DNA of 8,838 nucleotides from an uncultured bacterium (GCA_949288405.1 CASEKM010000180.1:1-8838), one strand, 5' to 3'; shown: positions 1-6,676, counted from the stretch's first letter. The notes: a model not told the origin generated them from the letters alone. A program made the numbers and translations.

Positions 1-116
1 TCCGCCCCCATCGCCCCCAGGGCTGTAAACATCGCCTGTACGCCGATCACACAGGCGATGAGCAGGGCAATCAGCCCCACAATGGACAGGATGCCGTTGT
101 TTTTCTTCTCGTTCAT
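1..116 (-). CDS. Partial N-terminus of small membrane protein, unknown function
   Basis: Runs off the left edge; 38 codons are visible. The protein opens with a charged stretch (MNEKKNNG) followed by one long hydrophobic segment at about residues 9-33, so it is a membrane-anchored or exported protein. L19-I20-A21-C22 fits a lipobox, but the chain stays hydrophobic after the cysteine, so a simple membrane anchor is more likely than a lipoprotein. The ATG (116-114) overlaps the TGA of the upstream transposase (115-113), and its ribosome binding site GGGAGG, six bases from the ATG, lies inside the last transposase codons. The start is therefore well supported and translation may be coupled. No family is recognisable from this fragment. 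Confidence 0.7.
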   Translation of the reverse strand, partial: MNEKKNNGILSIVGLIALLIACVIGVQAMFTALGAMGA

Positions 117-652
117 ATCGGGCCTCCCGGTTGGTAGTATTCGTCGTCGGGCCATCGGGCGGGGTTGGTTTCGATGTAAGTCCAGTGGGTGAGGAAATCA
201 TTTTCGCCGCGGATGATGTGGTCGTGATAACCGGATTGCCAGAGGGAACTTCCTGATTGTCCGCTCTTCGCGTTCCAATGGCGCGTGGTCAAAGATTTGA
301 ACGTGCCCAAAACCTGCATCAATGTAGGGCGGGGGCTTGCCCCCGCCGGCTCACGAAGGCGAATCAATCCATGAAAGTGATTGGGCATAATCACATATTT
401 TTCAATCGCAACCGATGGATACCGCTCTGTCAGGGCGGTCAATTCATTTTCCACCAATCGGCCGCAATCCGTCAACCGGAGGGCGGCGGGGGCAAGCCCC
501 CGCCCTACCAGTTCCGCCCCTTCGAAACACGGCGGAGTAATTTGCGACAAGATACACCGGCGATTTTGGGTGCATATGGTCACAAAATACATCCCTGCTT
601 GGCCGTAATCATAATCCTTCAAACGGACATGTTTCCTCTGTGGGAATTCCAT
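113..652 (-). CDS. REP-associated tyrosine transposase (RAYT, IS200/Y1_Tnp-like)
   Basis: A 179-residue single-strand DNA transposase of the Y1 HUH superfamily. The N-terminus (RKHVRLKDYDYGQAGMYFVT) is the usual RAYT opening strand. The metal-binding pair is H92-x-H94 in IMPNHFHGLI. The likely catalytic tyrosine is Y159 in YIETNP, preceded by the conserved WQSGYHDHIIRGE block. These enzymes nick and move single-stranded DNA and are thought to act on REP palindromes in the host genome; that role is family knowledge, not shown here. The start ATG has a GAGGGAG ribosome binding site about five bases upstream. All key residues are present, so it looks intact. Two REP-like palindromes lie inside the gene and encode LVGRGLAPA (about residues 48-56) and PAGASPRPT (about 102-110), in the two variable loops either side of the HxH strand. 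No promoter is evident; it may be read through from smc. Confidence 0.9.
   Translation of the reverse strand: MEFPQRKHVRLKDYDYGQAGMYFVTICTQNRRCILSQITPPCFEGAELVGRGLAPAALRLTDCGRLVENELTALTERYPSVAIEKYVIMPNHFHGLIRLREPAGASPRPTLMQVLGTFKSLTTRHWNAKSGQSGSSLWQSGYHDHIIRGENDFLTHWTYIETNPARWPDDEYYQPGGPI
324..348 (+). repeat. REP-like palindrome, copy 1 (inside transposase gene)
   Basis: The 25-base unit contains a perfect hairpin, 9-bp arms GGCGGGGGC and GCCCCCGCC (328-336 and 339-347) separated by TT. The whole unit is repeated exactly in reverse orientation at 484-508. It is translated in the transposase as part of PAGASPRPT. Size, GC-rich stem and inverted pairing resemble REP/BIME elements linked to RAYT enzymes. 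Confidence 0.75.
484..508 (-). repeat. REP-like palindrome, copy 2 (inverted)
   Basis: Exact reverse complement of the 324-348 unit over 25 bases. The hairpin has 9-bp arms at 485-493 and 496-504 with an AA centre. It is translated in the transposase as part of LVGRGLAPA. The two copies are 135 bases apart and face each other, as in a bipartite REP pair. Confidence 0.75.
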
Positions 653-666
653 AACATCTCCCTCAC

Positions 667-733
667 CGAATCTTCAATTCCTTCTCCACGTCATTCAGGT
701 TGGTGGTGAGAATCCGGCTGATCCCCTGCTCCT
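667..733 (-). repeat. Duplicated smc 3' end, distal copy
   Basis: A 67-base copy of the end of smc, matching 876-942 with three mismatches (672/881, 693/902, 703/912). On the minus strand it would encode EQGISRILTTNLNDVEKELK-I-R followed by TGA (665-663), differing from the real SMC tail by one residue (T for I). It is not in frame with smc and has no start codon of its own, so it is a gene fragment. It lies directly upstream of the transposase ribosome binding site. Confidence 0.9.
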
Positions 734-865
734 TCGTCGCCGCAAAGTCCGCTCCGCTCCCAACGCCCTGGCGGGCATTGATCGCTCCGTTTCCTTGCGG
801 CTCCTCTCCCCACGCGACCCGCTGTGCTGGGCTCGCGCGGGGGGCCCTCATGCAGGAGCAGGGGA
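722..865. mobile_element. MITE-like short element with 12-bp inverted ends (candidate)
   Basis: About 144 bases between the two smc-tail copies. It is bounded by TCCCCTGCTCCT (722-733) and its exact reverse complement (854-865). The interior is GC-rich and unrelated to smc. It contains imperfect dyads, for example around 762-776 (GCCC/GGGC) and 812-836 (GCGACCC paired with GGGCTCGC). It encodes no credible protein. The left inverted end coincides with sequence native to the smc tail, so the match could also come from a fold-back rearrangement rather than true transposon ends. Confidence 0.45.
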
Positions 866-871
866 AGGGCG

Positions 872-3800
872 CTATCGAATTTTCAATTCCTTCTCCACGT
901 CGTTCAGGTTGATGGTGAGAATCCGGCTGATCCCCTGCTCCTGCATGGTGACGCCGTAGAGGACGTCGGCCTCCTCCATGGTGCCCCGGCGGTGGGTGAT
1001 GACGATGAACTGGGTCTTGTCGGACATGGCGCGCATATACCGGGCGAAGCGGACCACGTTGTTGTCGTCCAGGGCGGCCTCGATCTCGTCCATGACCACG
1101 AAGGGGGTGGGGCGCACCTTCAAAATGGCGAAGTACAGGGCGATGGCCACAAAGGCCTTCTCCCCGCCGGACAGGAGGGAGAGCACCTTCAGCGCCTTTC
1201 CGGGGGGCTGCACCTTGATCTCGATGCCGCAGTTGAGGATGTCCTCCGGGTCCTCCAGCTCCAGGCGCGCCTGGCCGCCCCCAAAGAGCTCCTGGAAGGT
1301 CTGGCCGAAGGCCTGGTTGATGTTCTGGAACTCCCGGGCGAAGATGGTCCTCATCTCCCCGGTGATCTGGGCGATGACGGCCTCCAGCTCCTTCTTGGCC
1401 TTCTCCACGTCGTCCCGCTGGTCGGTGAGGTAGGTATACCGCTCGTTCACCCGCTGGAACTCCTCGATGGCTCCCACGTTTACGCTGCCCAGGGCGGAGA
1501 TGCCCTTTTTCAGCTCGGCGATGCGGCGGCCCGCCTTGGCGGGGGACTCGATCTCCACCCGCTGGAGCTTGGCCGCCTCGTGGGAGAGCTCGTAGTTCTC
1601 CCACAGCTTGTCCAGCAGCTGCTTCTCCTCCAGGGATGCGGCCACCTTCTTCTGCTCCAGGCGGGACACCTCCCCGCCGATGGCCAGCAGCTCCTTGTTC
1701 TTCTCCTGGCCCTCCCGGGTGGCCTTCACCCGCTCCCCTTCCAGGGACAGCTTCTCCTGGTTCAGGCGGGCAATGTCCTCATTCCTGGCCTGGTTCTCCC
1801 GGCGCAGCTCCTCCAGGCGGGCCTCCTTCTCCCCGATCTCCCGGGTGAAGGCGGCGTTTTTCTCCTCGTAGTCCCCGATGAGGGCCCGGCTCTGCTCCTG
1901 GTCCCCGGCGATGTCGGAGCGCAGGGACTCCAGCTCCTCCAGGCCGCGGCGGGTGGCGTCCCGCTCCGCCTCCAAGGCGGCCAGGGCGGCGTTGAGCCCG
2001 GAGAGGGCCTGGGTCAGCTCCAGAGACCGCTCCTGCAGGTCGCTCTGGCCCTGGGCCTTGCCCTCCGCCTCGCTCTTCAGGGCGGCGGCCTCCCCCTCCA
2101 GCTCCCGGATGCGCTCCCGGGCGGCCTGGGTGTCCCTCTCGATCTCCTGGGCGCGCTGCTTCAACTGCTCCAGTTCGCCCCTCTGGTCCTCCCACCGGCG
2201 CTCCAGGTCGGAGAGAACGCTCCTGCACAGGTTCTGTTCCCCCTGGGCCTTCAGGATGGCGTCCTCCCACTCTCTCAGCTGGCTCTGGGCGGTGTCCATC
2301 TCATAGGCGGCCGCCTGGGCCTCCCGGTTGGCGCTCTCCAGCTCCCGGGCGGCCTGGGCAAGCTGGTCCCCCAGGCCCTGGGCCTGGGTGTTCAACCGCT
2401 CTAGCTCGTTGGCCCGGCTCAAAATGCCCGCGCTGCGGCTGGCGGAGCCGCCGGTCATGGAACCGCCGGGGTTGAGCACCTGGCCGTCCAGGGTGACGAT
2501 GCGGAACTTATAGCCGTATTTCCGGGCGGCGGCGATGGCTGCGTCCAGGTCCTCCATGACGGCCACCCGGCCCAGCAGGTTGGAAAACACGTTCCGGTAC
2601 CGGGGATCAAACTGCACCAGCCGGTCGGCCACCCCCACAAAGCCCGGCTCCCCCTGGAGGCTGCCCGCCTCCCGTAGGTCGTAGGGCCGGATGGAGCTCA
2701 GGGGCAGGATGGTGGCCCGGCCGGCGTCCCGGCGCTTCAAATACTGGATGACGGCCTTGCCGTCCTCCTCCCGCTCCACCACAAGGTTCTGCATGGCGCC
2801 GCCCAGGGCGGTCTCGATGGCCACGGTGTACTGGTCGGGCACATGGAGAAGGCCCGCCACCGGGCCGTGGATATGCCTCAGGCCGCCCCGGTCGGCCTCC
2901 CCCATCACCAGCTTCACCGCCTTGGAGTAGCCCTCCCGGTCCTTCTCCATCTCGGTGAGCAGCTTGATCCGGGAGGCCAGGGCGTTCTCGTCCATCCGCA
3001 GGCGGGTGTGGCGCTCCCGGGCCTGGTCCGCCTTCTTCTTCCGGGCCTCCAGGCGCAGGGAGTAGCCGGAGATCACGTTCTGGACGCTGTCCCGCTCCTC
3101 CCGGGCCTGTTTCAGCTTTTTGTCCGCCGCCTGGGCGTCCTGCCGGGCGGCCTCCAGCCGCTCCTCCAGGCTTCTGAGCTCCTGGCGCACCGCCTCGTCC
3201 CGGTCCAGCACCTCCTGGGCGGCGGCGGCCAGAGCGGAGAGCAGGGCCTTGGCCTGGTGGGCATCGGCGGTCTTGGTGGCCTCCCGGCCCCGCAGCTCCT
3301 CCAGCTCCTGGGCCAGGGTGCCGGCTGTACGCAGCGCCTCCTGGGCCCTCTGGTTCTGCTCCTCCGCCTGGCGGCGGGTCTCGGCCAGCTGTCCCTCGAT
3401 CTCCTCCAGGCGGGCGGCGCGCTCGGCGATCTGGCCGGACAGGCTGTCCTGGCGGCCCTCCCGCTGCTCCAGCTCCTCCCGGATGCGCTGGGTGTTCTCC
3501 AAATTGTGCTGGATGCTGCTCTTGAGGACGGCCACCGCCGCCTCCAGCTCCCGGATGTCGGCCTCCCGGCTCTGAATGGCAAAGCGCAGCTGGTCCGCCT
3601 GGACCTCCTTGTCCCGCATCTGGCCGGAGAGGGCCTCCGCCTGTCCGAAGCGCTCCTCCACCGCCCGCTCGGCCTCCTCCTTCTGGCGGACGGCCTCCTT
3701 GTAGTCGGTCTCCAGCTTGATATTCCCCGCCCGGATGCGCTCCAGGGTGTCCAGCCACACGGAGATCTCCAGGCCCTTCAGCTCCTCCCGCAGGTTCAGA

Positions 3801-4352
3801 AACTTCTTGGCCTTCGCGCTCTGCTCCCGCAGGGGCTCCACCTGAAGCTCCAGCTCGGCGATCTTGTCGTTGATGCGCACCAGGTTCTCGTCGGTGCGCT
3901 CCAGCTTCCGCTCGGCCTCCTCCTTCCGGTGGCGGTAGCGGGAGATGCCGGCGGCCTCCTCAAAGACCTCCCGCCGGTCGGCGGACTTCTGGGACAGGAT
4001 CTCGTCGAGGCGGACGGAGCGGCGGTTGATATAGTACTCGCTCTCCCCGGAGCGGTAGTACCGGCGGGTGACCATGACCTCGCTCTCGTCCAGGTCGAAG
4101 AGGTGTCCCGTGTTGTCCAGCACCAGGGACACCTCCGCGTACCCGGTCTGCTTGCGCTGCTGCGTGCCGCCGAAGATCACGTCCTCCATCTTGCCCCCCC
4201 GGAGGGTGCGGGTGGACTGCTCCCCCATGACCCAGCGGATGGCGTCGGAGATGTTGGACTTGCCCGAGCCGTTGGGGCCCACAATGGCGGTGATGTCCTC
4301 GCCCCGGGAAGGATTTGAAGCCTTGAATTTCCAGCGCTTTTAGTAAGTACAA
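872..4352 (-). CDS. smc: Chromosome segregation protein SMC, with N-terminal frameshift and missing Q-loop segment
   Basis: The core ATPase of the bacterial condensin complex (partners ScpA and ScpB), which compacts and individualises sister chromosomes. The uninterrupted frame spans 872-4282 (1136 codons). Counting from GTG at 4282: Walker A GPNGSGKSN at 2-10, first coiled coil to about 470, hinge (HIHGPVAGLL to GGSMTGGSASRS), second coiled coil, signature LSGGE at 1037-1041, Walker B FVVMDE at 1061-1066, H-loop His about 1097. The true start is probably TTG at 4352, with GAGG 8 bases upstream, giving LYLLKALEIQGFKSFP. That frame breaks at 4304/4305: roughly DKTVLTF is absent, a net loss of about 20 bases. 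Further on, residues 91-95 read RL-DEI where the family has about 25 more residues including the Q-loop Gln. Restoring both gives about 1190 residues, normal for SMC. Either these are assembly errors or the gene is damaged. The hinge and C-terminal head look normal. Confidence 0.9.
876..942 (-). repeat. Duplicated smc 3' end, in-gene copy
   Basis: The copy that forms the actual end of the smc reading frame, offset by 209 bases from 667-733 and 64/67 identical. It codes for the SMC tail ending EKELKIR, and the frame closes with TAG at 874-872. Sequence on both sides diverges sharply, which marks the duplication limits. Confidence 0.9.
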
Positions 4353-4397
4353 CTGACACACCTCGTATCCCGGCGGCGGGGCGTCCCCCGGTCCGCC

Positions 4398-4426
4398 TTC
4401 AAATGGGCACAAAAATAGATTATAAT
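4398..4426 (+). promoter_or_regulatory. Divergent plus-strand promoter towards the cmpB-like gene
   Basis: -35 TTCAAA (4398-4403, four of six consensus bases), 17-base spacer, perfect -10 TATAAT (4421-4426). The -10 overlaps the smc -10 within the palindrome TATAATTATA (4421-4430). Predicted start about 4433. The weaker -35 suggests lower activity than the smc direction. Confidence 0.6.
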
Positions 4427-4453
4427 TATACCAGACGCCCCCAAGAATTGCAA
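4425..4453 (-). promoter_or_regulatory. smc promoter (sigma-A, extended -10)
   Basis: Reading the minus strand: -35 TTGCAA (4453-4448), 17-base spacer, perfect -10 TATAAT (4430-4425) with TG at the extended position. Predicted start near 4418, leaving a leader of about 66 bases before the TTG start of smc. Confidence 0.85.
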
Positions 4454-4455
4454 CG

Positions 4456-4481
4456 TCCCCGCCGGGAAAGCGGGGATTTTT
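4456..4481 (+). terminator. Intrinsic terminator or attenuator in the cmpB leader
   Basis: Stem TCCCCGC/GCGGGGA (4456-4462 and 4470-4476), seven-base loop, then five T residues (4477-4481). It lies about 45 bases downstream of the predicted plus-strand start and about 90 bases before the cmpB-like start codon. It would yield a leader RNA of roughly 50 bases. No gene upstream on this strand needs terminating, so attenuation, or silencing of divergent transcription, is the likely role. Confidence 0.6.
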
Positions 4482-4573
4482 CCAGCCCTCTCCGCGTATG
4501 GTTTTTCCGTCCGGTCCCCATCCTAAGCCGTACCAAGCGGCCGCGGGTCCCGGCGGCCGAAGGAGGGCGTTTG

Positions 4574-5161
4574 ATGGATCAGCTCTGGTATTTTCTCCTT
4601 TACAGCTTTCTGGGCTTCCTGCTGGAGACAGGCTACGCCTGCCTGGTGGGGGGCGACCCGGACCGGAAGTGTCTCCTGCTCCTCCCCCTGTGCCCGGTGT
4701 ACGGCCTGGGGGTGTGCGCGGTGCTCCTGCTGCCCGGCTGGGTGCTCCGCTCCGTCCCCGCCCTGGTCCTCCTGGGCGGGCTCACCGCCACCGCGGTGGA
4801 GTACGGCGTCTCCCTTCTCTACCAGAAGCTGTTCTCCGTGTCCTTCTGGAACTACGCCGGGTATCCCTGGAATCTGGACGGGCGGGTCTGTCTCCCCTTC
4901 TCCCTGGCCTGGGGCCTACTGCTGGTCCCCGCCGTCCGGCTGGTCCACCCCTGGGCGGCCCGGCTCATTCCCCTCATCCCCGCCCCGGTGTCCTGGGCGG
5001 TCCTGGCCGCCCTGCTCTCCGACCTGCTGGTGTCCTCGCTCGTCCTCCGCCGCACCGGGGACACCCGCCGCCTGCGGTGGTACCGCCTCCGGCCCGGAGA
5101 ACGCTCCGCCGCCCCGGAGCCCGGAGGCGGACAGGCAAAAAAACAGCCGCGGTCCCTGTGA
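4574..5161 (+). CDS. CmpB-type putative ABC transporter permease (PF06541-like membrane protein)
   Basis: A 195-residue integral membrane protein with about five membrane segments (roughly residues 4-24, 34-54, 60-82, 105-124, 137-157) and a basic cytoplasmic tail. Family hallmarks are visible: YSFLGFLLE near the start (E18), PVYGLG (41-46), a membrane glutamate in AVEYGVS (E77), and FWNYAGYPWNLDGRVCLPFS followed by LAWG (91-114). Proteins of this kind are named putative ABC transporter permease, but no partner ATPase is nearby and the substrate is unknown. The ATG at 4574 is chosen because AGGAGG (4561-4566) lies seven bases upstream; a longer frame back to 4403 lacks family sequence and crosses the leader terminator. 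The gene is divergent from smc and convergent with the 56-residue gene, whose terminator occupies its last codons. Confidence 0.85.
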   Translation: MDQLWYFLLYSFLGFLLETGYACLVGGDPDRKCLLLLPLCPVYGLGVCAVLLLPGWVLRSVPALVLLGGLTATAVEYGVSLLYQKLFSVSFWNYAGYPWNLDGRVCLPFSLAWGLLLVPAVRLVHPWAARLIPLIPAPVSWAVLAALLSDLLVSSLVLRRTGDTRRLRWYRLRPGERSAAPEPGGGQAKKQPRSL

Positions 5162-5172
5162 ACCACGGCTGT
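5137..5172 (-). terminator. Intrinsic terminator of the 56-residue membrane peptide gene
   Basis: On the minus-strand transcript an 11-bp stem (5172-5162 with 5153-5143, one G-U pair) closes an 8-base loop and is followed by seven U residues (5143-5137). It starts eight bases after the TAA of the small gene. The same bases encode the last codons of the cmpB-like gene. On the plus strand the stem has a C-A mismatch and only a weak T tract, so termination is mainly leftward. Confidence 0.8.
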
Positions 5173-5179
5173 CTTGTGT

Positions 5180-5350
5180 TTACTCCTCGTAATCCTCGTA
5201 CTCTGAGGCACAGGCTCTCTGCTGCACCTTGGTCTTCGCCAGTTCTCCCAGCTCGGCCAGCTTGTCCCAGTAGGCAATGATGGCGCAGATGGCGCCGGCG
5301 GCGGTGAGGGACAGCGCCACGATCTTCAGCACAAAGCGGGCAATTTTCAT
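5180..5350 (-). CDS. Small membrane protein, 56 residues, unknown function
   Basis: A short gene with every expected signal: ATG at 5350-5348, AGGAGG eight bases upstream, TAA at 5182-5180, a promoter at 5386-5414 and a terminator just after the stop. The peptide begins MKIARFVLKIVALSLTAAGA and has one hydrophobic segment (about residues 6-27), then an amphipathic charged stretch (DKLAELGELAKTK) and an acidic, tyrosine-containing tail (EYEDYEE). This predicts a single-span membrane protein with a soluble acidic C-terminus. I do not recognise a named family and assign no function. It is convergent with the cmpB-like gene with 18 bases between stops and lies 134 bases downstream of ychF. Confidence 0.85.
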   Translation of the reverse strand: MKIARFVLKIVALSLTAAGAICAIIAYWDKLAELGELAKTKVQQRACASEYEDYEE

Positions 5351-5385
5351 CGTCAATTCCTCCTCATATGGAATCTGTTGTACAT

Positions 5386-5414
5386 AGTGTACACGATGCC
5401 AGGGAAAATTACAA
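5386..5414 (-). promoter_or_regulatory. Promoter of the 56-residue gene, with overlapping dyad
   Basis: Minus strand: -35 TTGTAA (5414-5409), 17-base spacer, -10 TACACT (5391-5386). A dyad made of two palindromic TGTACA units (5379-5384 and 5388-5393), three bases apart, covers the -10 and start region, where a repressor could bind. The binding protein is unknown. Confidence 0.6.
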
Positions 5415-5484
5415 CTGTTTTTTCAAAATTTGATGGGCAGCGCCCCCTGTCCCGCCCCGGAGCCCGGAAGGCAGGCCTCCCAGA

Positions 5485-6582
5485 TCACACGTTGAACCGG
5501 AACAGGATGATATCGCCGTCCTGGACGATGTATTCCTTGCCCTCGGAGCGGATCAGGCCCTTCTCCCGGGCGGCGGCCATGGAGCCGCAGGCCATCAGGT
5601 CGTCGTAGGAGACCACCTCGGCCCGGATGAAGCCCCGCTCAAAGTCGGAGTGGATCTTGCCCGCGGCCTGGGGGGCCTTGGTGCCCCGGGTGATGGTCCA
5701 GGCCCGACACTCGTCCTCGCCGGAGGTGAGATAGGAGATGAGGCCCAGCAGGGTGTAGCTGGCCTTCACCAGCCGGTCCAGGCCGGACTCGGGCACGCCC
5801 AGGTCGTCCAGGAACATCTGCTTCTCGTCGGCGGGCAGCTCGGCGATCTCCGCCTCCAGCTTGGCGCACACGGGGATCACCTGGGCCCCCTCAGAGGCGG
5901 CCCGCTCCTCCACCTGCCGGTAATAGCCCACCTCCTCCGGGTGGGAGAAGCCGTCCTCGTCCAGGTTGGCCGCATAGATCACCGGCTTCAGGGACAGCAG
6001 CTCGGAGGTGGCGATGAGGGCGGCGTCGTCCTCGTCCACCTGGCTGAGATAGCTGCGGGCGGACTTGCCGTCGTTGAGCCACCCCTTCAGGCCGGAGAAG
6101 ACCTCCACCTCCCGCAGGAACTTCTTGTCCCCCTTGGCGGCCTTCTGGGCCTTGTCGATGCGCCGGTCAACCATCTCCGCGTCGGCCAGGATCAGCTCCA
6201 GGTCGATGGTGTCCATGTCCCGGATGGGGTCGGTGGAGCCCTCCACGTGGATCACGTTCTCGTCGTCAAAGCAGCGCACCACGTGGACGATGGCGTCAGT
6301 CTGGCGGATATTGGCCAAGAATTTGTTGCCCAGGCCCTCGCCCCGGGAGGCCCCCTTCACCAGACCGGCGATGTCCACAAACTCGATCACCGCCGGGGTG
6401 GTCTTCTTGGGGTGGTACATCTCAGACAGCTTGTCCAGCCGGGCGTCGGGCACGGCCACGATGCCCACGTTGGGGTCGATGGTGCAGAAGGGGTAGTTGG
6501 CGCTCTCGGCGCCGGCGTTGGTGATGGCGTTGAACAGGGTGCTCTTGCCCACATTGGGCAGACCCACGATTCCTAATTTCAC
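5485..6582 (-). CDS. ychF: Ribosome-binding ATPase YchF (Obg-like ATPase)
   Basis: A 365-residue TRAFAC-class P-loop NTPase, normal in length and without gaps. P-loop GLPNVGKST at residues 7-15; G3 motif DIAG at 70-73 followed by LVKGASRGEGLGN; G4 position N207-L-D-E210, the NxxE form that in YchF/OLA1 favours ATP over GTP. A coiled-coil helical insert lies at about 130-190 and a TGS domain at about 280-363. YchF binds ribosomes and is linked to stress responses and translation control (family knowledge). The start is GTG at 6582, because GAGGAA lies about seven bases upstream and the protein then begins exactly at the conserved KLGIVGLPNVGKS; an extension to 6621 would add 13 non-conserved residues. 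It has its own promoter (6624-6652). No convincing terminator was found after the stop. Confidence 0.97.
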   Translation of the reverse strand: MKLGIVGLPNVGKSTLFNAITNAGAESANYPFCTIDPNVGIVAVPDARLDKLSEMYHPKKTTPAVIEFVDIAGLVKGASRGEGLGNKFLANIRQTDAIVHVVRCFDDENVIHVEGSTDPIRDMDTIDLELILADAEMVDRRIDKAQKAAKGDKKFLREVEVFSGLKGWLNDGKSARSYLSQVDEDDAALIATSELLSLKPVIYAANLDEDGFSHPEEVGYYRQVEERAASEGAQVIPVCAKLEAEIAELPADEKQMFLDDLGVPESGLDRLVKASYTLLGLISYLTSGEDECRAWTITRGTKAPQAAGKIHSDFERGFIRAEVVSYDDLMACGSMAAAREKGLIRSEGKEYIVQDGDIILFRFNV

Positions 6583-6623
6583 GGCAGTTCCTCTTTTCGG
6601 AAAAATTTCAAATAGGCCCACTT

Positions 6624-6652
6624 ATTATATCGGATTTCCCAGTTCCTTGCAA
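6624..6652 (-). promoter_or_regulatory. ychF promoter (sigma-A)
   Basis: Minus strand: -35 TTGCAA (6652-6647), 17-base spacer, perfect -10 TATAAT (6629-6624). Predicted start about 6617, leaving a leader of about 35 bases. Hexamers and spacing are the same as in the smc promoter. Confidence 0.85.
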
Positions 6653-6676
6653 GCCCCGAGCCGCCGGGGCCGGCGG

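Noticed and set aside
663..1604. Minus-strand open frame of 313 codons including the distal smc-tail copy
   Set aside because: Mostly an alternative frame of smc (arginine/glycine/proline-rich). Only the last part, after the insert, reads as the duplicated tail, and it has no start of its own.
824..2404. Long plus-strand open frame of 526 codons
   Set aside because: Antisense to the smc coiled coil; leucine- and glutamine-rich low-complexity translation typical of GC-rich antisense frames, no family motifs.
4300..4310. Programmed frameshift in smc
   Set aside because: Conserved residues are missing as well as the frame being shifted, and there is no slippery site or stimulator; a deletion explains it better.
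2843..4318. Long plus-strand open frame of 491 codons
   Set aside because: Also antisense to smc with the same low-complexity composition; the smc frame has clear conserved motifs.
5136..5153. Possible -1 slippery heptamer (A AAA AAA) followed by a stem in the cmpB-like gene
   Set aside because: The A tract and stem are fully explained as the terminator of the opposite-strand gene; a frameshift would only alter the last few residues.
5415..5484. Terminator for ychF
   Set aside because: Only a 4-bp GGGC/GCCC hairpin and a distant TTTT, plus a mismatched GGAGGCC/GGGCTCC stem; too weak to call.
5650..6576. Plus-strand open frame of 308 codons
   Set aside because: Antisense shadow of the intact ychF gene.
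6661..6676. Perfect GC palindrome after the SGNH hydrolase stop as a terminator
   Set aside because: No T tract follows on either strand, and the centre is too tight for a strong hairpin; its role is unclear.
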